Program-made: the position numbers and the translations under genes
Notes under the pieces: model-generated
The model's input: only the letters and a program-made list of their open reading frames with translations
What the model was told of the DNA's origin: nothing
Database searches by the model: none
DNA from: Desulfosporosinus acidiphilus SJ4
Lineage (GTDB): Bacteria > Bacillota > Desulfitobacteriia > Desulfitobacteriales > Desulfitobacteriaceae
Length of the DNA stretch: 64,000 nucleotides
Assembly: GCF_000255115.2 (NCBI RefSeq)
Contig: NC_018068.1
Coordinates: forward strand, 4,063,977 to 4,127,976
Direction: 5' to 3'
Shown: one piece after another, positions 50,632 through 58,762 of the stretch
Layout of the letters: the number at the start of each line of letters is the position of its first letter
Numbering within the stretch: position 1 is the stretch's first letter

Positions 50632-51258
50632 ATGTCAAATATCATCCGTGCTACAGTGACTATCCGAGGAACGCGCCCCATGCTAATTCATCATTTTGGT
50701 CCCGATGCGATTCCACTGGAACGTAGGGAGAGAACGGGTGTAGCTGGACATGACCCTGAGGAATGGAAACGTACAGTACTAATGACAGCTGATCGCCAAG
50801 TGTACGTTCCTTCTGAATATATTTTGGCTAATTTCCGTGGCGGTGCTAAAATCGCTTTCGGTTCACGCGGTGGTCATGCTACAAGGCTGGCTGCGTGTCT
50901 ACTGGTTTACGATGAACACATTTTATTTAACCGCTTTGTTCCCGAAAATATAAATGAGCTTATTAATCGTATAGATGACGACGTTTATCTTGATGTACGA
51001 GGAGTTAAACAACCAATCACTAAGGCACGAAATATCCGTTATCGCGTAGCATTATCTGCGGGATGGCAGTCGACATTTACAATAATATGGGATAAAACTC
51101 TAATAAGTCGAGACGAAATGCACTCAATAGTAATTCATTCAGGGCAATTCGTTGGTTTAGGGGATGGCAGAAACATTGGCTTTGGTCGGTATTCTGTAGA
51201 AGTATTTGATTTCCTAGGTAAGGAGGAAGTTAGTGATGCCACATCATCGACCATGTAG
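50632..51258 (+). CDS. protein with a RAMP-like Gly-rich loop, in an HNH gene module
   Basis: 208 residues from ATG 50632 (GGAGGG RBS, better than 50602). It starts IIRATVTIRGTRPMLIHHFG and ends with SGQFVGLGDGRNIGFGRYSV. The Gly-rich GxGxGRNxGFG loop is like that of RAMP-superfamily RNA-binding folds, but no Cas genes or CRISPR array are near, so this is only resemblance. It overlaps the HNH nuclease gene by 23 nt. Such pairs occur in prophage-like DNA. Function unknown. Confidence 0.6.
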   Translation: MSNIIRATVTIRGTRPMLIHHFGPDAIPLERRERTGVAGHDPEEWKRTVLMTADRQVYVPSEYILANFRGGAKIAFGSRGGHATRLAACLLVYDEHILFNRFVPENINELINRIDDDVYLDVRGVKQPITKARNIRYRVALSAGWQSTFTIIWDKTLISRDEMHSIVIHSGQFVGLGDGRNIGFGRYSVEVFDFLGKEEVSDATSSTM

Positions 51259-51526
51259 GGAAGTTTGGAAGGATATCCGCCAAAAAGTCTGGCTACGCGA
51301 CAATGAAAAATGCATTCATTGTGGCAAGAAAGTAAAGTTATATGATTGTCATATAGATCATATTCGATCCGGTAAGTTGGCTGGCAACCGACTATGCGAA
51401 CTAAGAACTCTATGCCGGAGGTGTCACGTTACTAGAATGGACTCCAGGCACCGAGGAATGATCGCAAATGCACTTAGAGATGGTATCATACCACCCCATT
51501 GGCGTGAGCTTTTGTGGGAGGGTTGA
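51236..51526 (+). CDS. HNH endonuclease
   Basis: 96 residues from ATG 51236 (AAGGAGG about 9 nt upstream). HNH core with CIHCGKKVKLYDCHIDHIRS and LCRRCHVTRMD: two zinc-binding CxxC pairs, catalytic His in CHIDH, and a final H. Small HNH nucleases serve phage packaging, homing or defence. A decayed copy of this gene lies at 54491-54739, with the same G-rich sequence and terminator behind it. Confidence 0.85.
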   Translation: MPHHRPCREVWKDIRQKVWLRDNEKCIHCGKKVKLYDCHIDHIRSGKLAGNRLCELRTLCRRCHVTRMDSRHRGMIANALRDGIIPPHWRELLWEG

Positions 51527-51530
51527 TAAA

Positions 51531-51612
51531 TATGGAGTATGGTTGGGCAAAGGTTGGTGAGGTAAGACAGGGTAGGTATGGTATGGTGAGGTGTGGTACA
51601 GTAAGGTAAGGT
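51531..51612 (+). repeat. G/T-rich 5-bp-periodic tract behind the HNH gene
   Basis: About 80 bases made of GGTAA, GGTAT, GGTGA and GGTGT-like pentamers (for example GGTATGGTATGGTGAGGTG). The strand is almost free of C. A weaker version (TATGGTGGTC to AGGTATGGTGAGGTCC) follows the HNH relic at 54745-54835. Confidence 0.75.
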
Positions 51613-51648
51613 GAAAAGAGGGGAGTGTAGTTCTACACTCCCCTCTTT
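51613..51648 (+). terminator. terminator of the HNH module
   Basis: GAAAAGAGGGGAGTGTAG / CTACACTCCCCTCTTTC stem with T-rich tail. Confidence 0.75.
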
Positions 51649-51795
51649 CTAGTATCTGGGCCCCAATAATTTCAAGGCTCGGTCACAATGGGTGGTTGAA
51701 AATCTTGATTTTTTAGCAGACCATATAAAATGCCCTGCTAAGTTGATTTCTTTTTGATTCGCAATATAAGAATATATTTTGGGAGAGTGCCTGGT

Positions 51796-52374
51796 ATGAA
51801 AGATGAACTGTTTCTAAGAAATCAGATGGATGCAATAAATAACAAAATCATTAATCGCGTCAAATATATTTCAGAAACAAAACAAAAAATTGAAGAAGCG
51901 TACAGGGAATTGTTTGAATTGGAATCTGATTATTCATTTTTTATGAATCTTCTCGATGAATTGCAGATGGTATTAAATAGTGAATGCACTGAAGAAACCG
52001 CAAATAATATCCTAGCGAGGCGCTCGAACGGAATTCCCAAAAGGGATAAACAAGTACGGATTGCAATGAGCAACCCAGTCATTCGCAAAGCACTGACAAT
52101 TGAAGAAATCTTTAGGGCCGACGCTCAGGAGCGAAGGCTTTATGAGATGAGAGAAAAAGCGTTTCTAGATGAAATATCAAATGTCGAAGGAGCTAAAGCT
52201 GAGGCAACTCAAGATGCTATTTGTAAATTTCTTGATGCTCGTTTTGGTGTAGAATCTCAACCCCTTCAGAATACTGTTCGCACAATAAACAACTCAGATG
52301 CGCTCAGCCGAATTATGAATCAATTTTTTGCAGTTAATCAATTGGATGAGGCTAAAGCACTCATTGAGGTTTAG
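51796..52374 (+). CDS. hypothetical protein with Rpn/DUF4351-like C-terminal tail
   Basis: 192 residues from ATG 51796 (GGGAGAG upstream; an earlier TTG at 51754 is possible). Mostly helical and charged, with a coiled-coil-like N-terminal half. The end AICKFLDARFGVESQPLQNT and LSRIMNQFFAVNQLDEAKAL resembles the C-terminal tail of Rpn/PD-(D/E)XK transposase-like proteins (L-x-x-RFG...L-x-x-A-x-L). The nuclease core itself is not visible. Function unknown. Confidence 0.5.
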   Translation: MKDELFLRNQMDAINNKIINRVKYISETKQKIEEAYRELFELESDYSFFMNLLDELQMVLNSECTEETANNILARRSNGIPKRDKQVRIAMSNPVIRKALTIEEIFRADAQERRLYEMREKAFLDEISNVEGAKAEATQDAICKFLDARFGVESQPLQNTVRTINNSDALSRIMNQFFAVNQLDEAKALIEV

Positions 52375-52479
52375 CCAGAAGTCTGCGAATTTCAACCAAT
52401 AGTTGTGACAGAGCCAATTTCAAAAGGAAATAAGTCTGTATCCAAAAACTATTATCTAGGTTTAATCAAACCAAAATAG

Positions 52480-52913
52480 CAGTTGAAATGACCTGAAGAT
52501 GAACAGCTTTTCTTATTGCTCCCGAAGAATTTTGGTCCATCGATCGCGGCCACCATATCCATCAATAGTACCATTTTCAAAAACCTTATTTTCGACTGCT
52601 CTTTTTACAATGTCCTGATTGATTTGTTTTAGACCGTCAATATTCATGACTTTAAGCGTATCTCTGATCCATCCACCTGCGGCAGCTTTGTCCCTCGGGG
52701 AAATAGCTGCCGAAACTCATGATTCTTTATCATTAAATTTAGTTCGTTAAAGCTTTTTATCCTCAGCAGAAAACCAACAAGTACCGGTAGAATAACTTGA
52801 CCAGTGCTATAAGTTGGGTTAACTCTTCCGTCAGACAGTTTATTCAAACCTCGTTCGAGGTGGTAAACATCCTTCATATATTTCACCAATTTTTCAAAGT
52901 AGTTTTTTCTCAT
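52480..52913 (-). pseudogene. DDE transposase N-terminal remnant with frameshifts
   Basis: MRKNYFEKLVKYMKDVYHLE to FPRGTKLPQVDG (52644-52913) continues in a second frame as IRDTLKVMNIDGLKQINQDI and in a third as MVAAIDGPKFFGSNKKSC, where AIDG carries the first catalytic Asp of IS4-like DDE transposases. The catalytic C-terminal part is gone. Confidence 0.7.
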
Positions 52914-53222
52914 TCCACCCTCTCTTTCCCTCTGATTTTAGCAGAAGGTGAGGGCCGGTTAAAGTTGGAAAAGCTCCGAATTTGATACACTTTTGAAATC
53001 GGCAATAATACTAGGGTAATCAATAGTTTAACTGTGGTAGAGGCTAAAGTGCTGCAACGGTATCAGTTTTAGTGGCCTTCTTTTGACTATACGAAGCCTA
53101 CCCTTGATAACCTAATAGAAAGGCTTGCAAGCCAAATTGTTTAAATATACAAAACAGTTGAATTTTCCATAGGCCGACCAATTCCGATTGATAAAATTAT
53201 TTTCTATAAAAACTCTAGTTTG

Positions 53223-53606
53223 TCAGATTAAAATTATTTTGAGTTTTTCCGTTATTGCTATTATCCAAATATGCTCGATACATTCACGGAGTTGGCTTTC
53301 CTCTTCCTGTGACATATCCTTTAAATTAGACATTAAATTAAGGTACTTTTCAAAATATTTTTTTTCGTCATACGAATAATAAATCCTGCAACCAGCTAGA
53401 TAATCAAAACGATTTTTACCGAAAACTGTATAATATTGTGAATTATATCCATTTTCTACCAGCCACTGCTCAGCGTCGTTTATTGATTTAAATCGTGGTG
53501 TAACCAAGGGTGGTCTGGGCTTATGTGATAAACATCTATATATAATCAGTCTTAATTCAACTTCGGAATACATATCGAGCATGATGCGCAGTTTACTAAC
53601 TTGCAT
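53223..53606 (-). CDS. orphan protein, paralogue of 49343 (copy 2)
   Basis: 127 residues; shared blocks with the 49343 protein are AEQWLVENGY, IYYSYDEKKYFEKY, KDMSQEEESQLRECIEHIWI and IAITE. CAGGAGG RBS. The leader hairpin at 53653-53704 is conserved with copy 1. The two protein sequences have diverged more than their leaders, which points to selection on the RNA. No family recognised. Confidence 0.6.
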   Translation of the reverse strand: MQVSKLRIMLDMYSEVELRLIIYRCLSHKPRPPLVTPRFKSINDAEQWLVENGYNSQYYTVFGKNRFDYLAGCRIYYSYDEKKYFEKYLNLMSNLKDMSQEEESQLRECIEHIWIIAITEKLKIILI

Positions 53607-53652
53607 GTTATTTAATCCTCCTGAAATTTATTTTTTGAATTTAATTTCTAGA

Positions 53653-53704
53653 AAACCAAAAGCCAGTAACCACCTTAAACATAAAATTAAGGAGTGTTAC
53701 TGGC
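53653..53704 (-). terminator. conserved leader attenuator-type hairpin, copy 2
   Basis: Minus strand: GCCAGTAACACTCCTTAA / TTAAGGTGGTTACTGGC, followed by TTTTGGTTTTC, with CAGGGAAAATAAACCA just 5' of it and TATAAT further upstream. Confidence 0.7.
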
Positions 53705-54132
53705 TGGTTTATTTTCCCTGACCAGAGTTTTCTTGTTAAACTAATTATAATATTTTCTTTTTAAACATTCAAATGTTTTTTTATAATTTACTAAATTAGT
53801 TATTATTTATTTCTTTCAGGTTATCTCAAAATTTTAGTCCCCAACCTTCACTAATACCTCTGCCCTCGTCGAAAGACGACCCAAGTTCGATTATTTTTTG
53901 AATTCCTCACTCATCCAACTTACCCTAATGAAGATGAAAATATGGGATAGTATATAGCTGACACACCTACATAAGCCCTGAGAGAACCATCAATGTTTCT
54001 CTCAGGGCTAGACATTCGAATAAGTTTAAACCGACCGCTTCAAAGATCAGCCACTATCTTTTTAGCACTAACTCTTTCCTAACTAAACAACAACATCCAA
54101 TTTTCCTTCACTGCATATTCTGTCACCTTTGA
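53705..54132. other. non-coding accessory gap
   Basis: Holds one strong hairpin (AGCCCTGAGAGAA / TTCTCTCAGGGCT at 53974-54009) and no gene. Confidence 0.4.
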
Positions 54133-54134
54133 AG

Positions 54135-54189
54135 GAATAAAATGGAAGCAAAAACCTTGGTACAATAGGTTTTTACTTCCATTTTATTC
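54135..54189 (-). terminator. long hairpin overlapping the end of a small open frame
   Basis: GAATAAAATGGAAG..AAAAACCT / AGGTTTTT..CTTCCATTTTATTC, arms of about 23 nt with small bulges. Confidence 0.6.
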
Positions 54190-54309
54190 AATTTTATTGT
54201 AGCAGAGATTGCGTCTATACCGTTCTTTTATATGTGTACGAAGATTTTCAAATAAATTTTCGTCTTCTTCAACTTCCCCAAACTCATATTGATAATCCCA
54301 TGGATTCAC
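54184..54309 (-). CDS. possible 41-residue acidic protein
   Basis: GTG at 54307-54309 with AAGAGGATATGA upstream. Product VNPWDYQYEFGEVEEDENLF then ENLRTHIKERYRRNLCYNKIE. The composition (acidic middle, basic end, aromatic start) looks like real protein, and a hairpin terminator follows at once. No family known. Confidence 0.4.
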   Translation of the reverse strand: MNPWDYQYEFGEVEEDENLFENLRTHIKERYRRNLCYNKIE

Positions 54310-54490
54310 TCATATCCTCTTAGCTCCAGCATTTGTATAAAATTGCGCAATCATTTTATTCTCTATGTTTAGGCAAACTAAAATTATGGTTATAAATGTC
54401 AATGCACACGTGACTTACAATCTACTTTCCTGAATCGCATTACTTCTAAAATATAGGTGGATATGGTCTATGTGATTCTAAAAAACTAAA

Positions 54491-54739
54491 AAGGATATCC
54501 GGTAGAAAGTATGGCTTCGAGACAGTAAGAGATGCGTCCACTGTGGCCGGAATGTGGATTTATATACGTGTCACATTGATCATATCCGATCTGGAAAGTC
54601 GTCTGCAACAGGCTATGCGAACCTCGAACTCTATGTCGGAGGTGTCACGTTACTCGAATGGATTTCAGACACTGAGGGATGATTGCGGGTGCACTTAGAG
54701 ATGGTGTCATTCCGCCCAATTGGCGTGAGCTATAATGGG
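54491..54739 (+). pseudogene. decayed HNH endonuclease gene
   Basis: Plus strand parallels 51270-51520: GGATATCCGG, CGTCCACTGTGG, TGTCACATTGATCATATCCG, GGAGGTGTCACGTTACTCG and CATTCCGCCCAATTGGCGTGAGC. Deletions and a frameshift remove the open frame; the HIDH codons remain. Confidence 0.75.
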
Positions 54740-54841
54740 AGGATCGATAACAGTATGGTGGTCTATGGTTCGGCGTAGGATTGGCTCTGCAGGATAGGGT
54801 GTTGTAAGGTATGGTGAGGTCCGGCGTTGTAGGTAACTCAG

Positions 54842-54880
54842 AAAAGATGGGAGTGCAGTTCAACTACACTCCCATCTTTT
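54842..54880 (+). terminator. terminator behind the HNH relic
   Basis: AAAAGATGGGAGTG / CACTCCCATCTTTT stem, the homologue of 51613-51648. Confidence 0.7.
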
Positions 54881-55377
54881 CAATTTTCTTGCTGTTAATA
54901 TTTTATTAGACTTAAATGCCAGTAGAATCTCTTAGTTGCTATCATTATCAAGTAAAAGATACCTCATTTATTTATCCTGCAGTGGTTTCTGGACGTATTC
55001 TCTATCTCATTAAATGGGTGTTTTCTATGTCTATGAGCGTATTATTGAAAATACTAATTCATCTGACGCCAAAGTTCTAAAACAAATTTGGTTCTGCGAA
55101 AGTTAAGTGTGAATAACAAAAAGTTATTCTTTCATTTCATCGATAAAAAAATACAAAGACGTTTATTTAATTATTTGTTGTATACATTATCGTTTATATG
55201 TCACAATGTATACAACAAATTAACAGTATACCCATTTTTATACCTTTTATACAATAAAAACATCTATTTATGTATAAAACTTTACTATTTTGTCTATAAT
55301 TCATGTGTCAGATACAAAATCCTATTATCAGTGCTTATTCATCGGGGGGAAATTCACTTTTATAAAGGAAGATCAAA
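54881..55377. other. very AT-rich region upstream of the recombinase, with a 16-bp palindrome
   Basis: No gene supported. ATTTGTTGTATACATT (55173-55188) and AATGTATACAACAAAT (55205-55220) form perfect 16-bp arms, and GTATAC/TATACA recurs around them. A likely operator or recombinase-binding region. Confidence 0.5.
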
Positions 55378-57471
55378 ATGTTGATTTCTGATAAGCATCA
55401 TACAAGGCATATTTCAAAAGACAGGATTTCACAATATATTGAATTTGCCCTCTCAAATAAATATTCTACAGATTCACGAGAGATTGACCCAATGCATGTG
55501 CTTGAGTGGGTTGCAGAAGTGGTTAAAAACGAAGACAGTTCACTATATGAATCTTGTCATTTTAAAGCCACATATTATTTTTTGATTAAAGAGAGTAAGT
55601 ATCCGATGGCTTTATTTCTGAAACTTTTACATATAAGAATTCTACTAGATAGATGCAAAGTTGTAGATACAAAGGTATTTAGTTACTTATTTGAAATCTT
55701 CTTAAAAGCCAGTAAACAATATGCTACGGACCCAAAGAGCAGGGAGATTCTTAACGAATTGCCAGATGAAATACCCGAAGACAGGGATAAATTTAAAGGG
55801 TGGTTCTTAACAATAACTAACCGCAGTTTTCGAATAAGTTCCATTATCGATCTATACATTTGGATAGTTGAACAAGGGCTCACAATTAACTTTAATAACC
55901 AAAAAAATTTAGTAGATGTTCTCAACGATTATCTGAAGTTTCTTAAAGCAAACTACACTCATAGTAAATACAAAAAAATGAGAATTTACATTGTGTATTT
56001 AGTTACGTTTTTGCAAGGAGTAAAGGAGAAGGTTGAATTGTTAAACAATGATACCCAGGTTATAATCACTAAATTCGCCAACTATAAAACCGCAGGTATT
56101 CCGATTTTCTTCGAATCGCAAAAAATAAGTGATTCAAAATGGAAGCCAACTAACTCGATACATGGACAAAAGATTCTTAAAACCTTTATAACAAAAGTCA
56201 TTAAATCTAGGGGTTGCACCGAAATCGGCATAAGTGAGTTTTCAGTCTTTTCGTTAACTCTAACTGATTACCTTGGGGTTAAGGTAAGTAGAAACGAATC
56301 ACACACCTTGAGGCAATTCATACCATGGTTGTTGGAAAATCACACTATAGAAGAGTGTGATAGAGCTCAATTAATGCACTTATATAAGAGGATGCCTAAA
56401 GCTGCAACTTCGACATTCATTGCGGGTGATGGGAATTTTATTTCTAGAAGAGACTTTATTGTAATAATTACTACTGCTTTCCGAACTTGCCAAAAAAAAA
56501 CCAAGCTAAAGTTTGTCATTTACTTATGCCTCGTTGGTTTTCTGGCATTAAGGTTAAGTGAAGCAGTTCAAATACAAATTGGTGACTTCGAATTAGACGA
56601 AAGAGGTCTTCTAAGAGACGTTGGAAATGGGTTCGGAACGCTAGTGCTTCCAGCCTTCAAATCCAAAGGAGGCTACTCTCCCTCATTTAAGCCATACAAT
56701 ATTGCAGTCGTCCCGAAGCTAAGAGATATAATTAATATGTATCTCGAAACGGATTTCATGAAATTCCACACGCCTGAGACCTATCTTTTGCGACCTAATG
56801 CTGTTCGTGAATATGATCCGCTTTTCGACAAAGTTCCAAACCACATTAAAAATGCACTAGAATATGCTTTATGGCTCGACAAAGCAAGGGATTGTGGGGA
56901 GGCTATTGCACTTGATATGTTCCGAAGAACAAAGAATCAGATGGAAACAAAAATTATTGGAAACTTAAGTAGTCACGATTTGAGACGCTCTATCAATGAT
57001 TGGATTAAGAAAACGCCAATAAATTTACCTGCAGATATAGTGAACCGTATTGCAGAAATTCACTTAAGACACAAATCGAGAGGTAGCGTTAACCAAATAC
57101 ACTATACAAGTAAACCTACGCTGATTCAGTATATTGAATGTATTAATAACGCCCTAAACTTTCCTTGGGATCTCAACAGCCTACAAATCTGGGAAGCAAA
57201 ACGAATGATAACAGAACCAATCAGCCCCTATGAAAGCGAAAATCTGTATCCCTCCATACCCCTGGAAACGGAAGAGACCATATTTGAATCAATCCCTGAA
57301 TTCATACCTCAAACAATAATTTCCCCTCGGGAAAAGAGGTCGAGAGATCTAGAAATAGGAATTGAAGAAATAGAAAGGCTTCTTAAACGTGACTCTACAA
57401 AAAATAAGATAATGTTGCAATCAAAACTTCGCGAAATGACAAAAGAGCTTATTAATATTAGGAGAGTGTAG
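55378..57471 (+). CDS. large tyrosine recombinase (Tn554-like integrase family)
   Basis: 697 residues. The C-terminal half has the tyrosine-recombinase catalytic set: Arg in FLALRLSEAVQIQIGDF (about 390-405), HDLRRSINDW (His-x-x-Arg), and HLRHKSRGSVNQIHYTS with the closing Tyr. The long N-terminal part (about 1-260) is not recognised. Size and layout recall Tn554 TnpA/TnpB-type recombinases, larger than phage integrases (about 380). AAGGAAG RBS. A small HTH gene follows after 3 bp. It probably mobilised the accessory DNA to its left. Confidence 0.85.
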   Translation: MLISDKHHTRHISKDRISQYIEFALSNKYSTDSREIDPMHVLEWVAEVVKNEDSSLYESCHFKATYYFLIKESKYPMALFLKLLHIRILLDRCKVVDTKVFSYLFEIFLKASKQYATDPKSREILNELPDEIPEDRDKFKGWFLTITNRSFRISSIIDLYIWIVEQGLTINFNNQKNLVDVLNDYLKFLKANYTHSKYKKMRIYIVYLVTFLQGVKEKVELLNNDTQVIITKFANYKTAGIPIFFESQKISDSKWKPTNSIHGQKILKTFITKVIKSRGCTEIGISEFSVFSLTLTDYLGVKVSRNESHTLRQFIPWLLENHTIEECDRAQLMHLYKRMPKAATSTFIAGDGNFISRRDFIVIITTAFRTCQKKTKLKFVIYLCLVGFLALRLSEAVQIQIGDFELDERGLLRDVGNGFGTLVLPAFKSKGGYSPSFKPYNIAVVPKLRDIINMYLETDFMKFHTPETYLLRPNAVREYDPLFDKVPNHIKNALEYALWLDKARDCGEAIALDMFRRTKNQMETKIIGNLSSHDLRRSINDWIKKTPINLPADIVNRIAEIHLRHKSRGSVNQIHYTSKPTLIQYIECINNALNFPWDLNSLQIWEAKRMITEPISPYESENLYPSIPLETEETIFESIPEFIPQTIISPREKRSRDLEIGIEEIERLLKRDSTKNKIMLQSKLREMTKELINIRRV

Positions 57472-57474
57472 CGT

Positions 57475-57813
57475 ATGTCAAATGAAGAAATCGATGCCCG
57501 TATTCTTAAATCATTATCTGCAGAAAAAAAGAAGATACTACTAACAAAGTTGGGGTTAATTCCTCTACTACCATCAATAATTAGCAATATAAATGACGAT
57601 GATATTTATTCTACAAAGGATTTAGCGGAATTTCTCAAAATCTCCCCTCAGCATGTGACTAGGTTATGTAGGCAAGGTACACTAGACGCATTTCAGAGTG
57701 TGCCAAGAGGAAAATATATGCTATTTGGTAAGAATATAAAAGATTTCTTAAACAGGAGTTATTACCCTCCAAAAAAGATTGAAAAATTGGCTGAGAAGTT
57801 CTTGAACGAATAA
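57475..57813 (+). CDS. excisionase-like helix-turn-helix protein
   Basis: 112 residues. Residues about 43-95 form a MerR/excisionase-type HTH_17 domain: STKDLAEFLKISPQHVTRLC, then RQGTLDAFQSVPRGKYMLFG. Located 3 bp after the recombinase stop with GGAGAG overlapping it, so the pair is coupled. Role as recombination directionality factor or regulator is inferred from position. Confidence 0.75.
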   Translation: MSNEEIDARILKSLSAEKKKILLTKLGLIPLLPSIISNINDDDIYSTKDLAEFLKISPQHVTRLCRQGTLDAFQSVPRGKYMLFGKNIKDFLNRSYYPPKKIEKLAEKFLNE

Positions 57814-58385
57814 ATACTTCCTGTTTTGATATTTAACGTTAAGTTCACATATTGCAAGTTTGTTCAAGGTGCAATGCCCTGCCTTCAATTATGCTAATTG
57901 ATAGTGATCATTGCTACAGAAAGCTCTACAAAAGCGATTGCCGTTACTATACTGACTAGTCATACAAAAAAGAGCCAGGCACCTTATAATAGCCTTCACA
58001 AGGCCTCTAGGCGCCTACCTGCATTTCTCTTATATACAATCGAAATGTTTCGTTAATTAGGGCATACCAGATTGTTATATTAAATTGACAGTTTAGTTTA
58101 GTTCAATTCGGCTCACGACATAAAAAATTGAATAGAATAGGCATCTTTAGTCTACCCCTTTGAATCAAAAATAGTTTGCAATGTCCCCAACTACAATCCC
58201 AGAAAATCGCCAAGAGTTCCACATGTACCATGTTTATCATGAATCTTCAAATTACATAGTCGAACCGACTATCGAAGATTATCTATACGCTTGACACGCT
58301 CTTTATTTCACATGAACCTTAATGTTTTTTAAGTGGCGAATGAGAACTCTTGTATGCCCCCTAGAATTAATTCTCATAAACCTAA
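57814..58385. other. non-coding gap between recombinase module and tRNA genes
   Basis: No gene supported. It marks the border between accessory and core DNA. I found no duplicated tRNA 3' end that would define an attachment site. Confidence 0.4.
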
Positions 58386-58430
58386 TAAGGAAAAATCCTT
58401 CCGAATAGAACTCGGAAGGATTTTTCCTTA
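58386..58430 (-). terminator. terminator of the tRNA unit
   Basis: TAAGGAAAAATCCTTCCGA / TCGGAAGGATTTTTCCTTA perfect 19-bp arms, downstream of the two minus-strand tRNAs. Confidence 0.8.
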
Positions 58431-58485
58431 TTTTTCCATGTAATTGAACATCTTGAACATTTAATTACACTTTAGTACGGTAGGT

Positions 58486-58560
58486 TGGTGGGCCCACTAG
58501 GATTCGAACCTAGGACCAACCCGTTATGAGCGGGGGGCTCTACCGCTGAGCTATAGGCCC
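58486..58560 (-). tRNA. tRNA with CAT anticodon (Met elongator or Ile2)
   Basis: Folds as a full cloverleaf: acceptor GGGCCTA / TGGGCCC, D arm AGCTCAGCGGTAGAGC, anticodon loop CTCATAA, T loop TTCGAAT, and encoded CCA end. CAT can be Met or, if the C is lysidinylated, Ile2. Confidence 0.93.
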
Positions 58561-58578
58561 TAAAAAGGGAAAATAAAT

Positions 58579-58653
58579 TGGCTCCCCGAGTAGGACTCGA
58601 ACCTACAACCTACCGGTTAACAGCCGGTTGCTCCACCATTGAGCTATCGAGGA
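58579..58653 (-). tRNA. tRNA-Asn (GTT)
   Basis: Acceptor TCCTCGA / TCGGGGA, anticodon loop CTGTTAA (GTT), T loop TTCGAGT, encoded CCA. Eighteen bases upstream of the CAT tRNA in the same transcript. Confidence 0.95.
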
Positions 58654-58762
58654 ATGCCCTTTGCACGAATTATTATAGTTAATTTGACCTTAATAGTCAA
58701 GCCTTTATCTCAATAAATCTTGCTCAATACCAAATGATTATACAATTAAAATTATTTTGACA

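Noticed and set aside
50632-51258. RAMP-like protein as a Cas component
   Set aside because: Only a Gly-rich loop is similar; no Cas1, Cas2, Cas10, effector or repeat array is nearby.
51531-51612. G-rich tract considered as a CRISPR array or tandem satellite
   Set aside because: No repeat-spacer structure and no cas genes; the period is only about 5 bp.
58486-58653. tRNA genes as the attachment site of the neighbouring recombinase
   Set aside because: No second copy of either tRNA 3' end was found in the window; the recombinase may use another site or the far end may lie outside.
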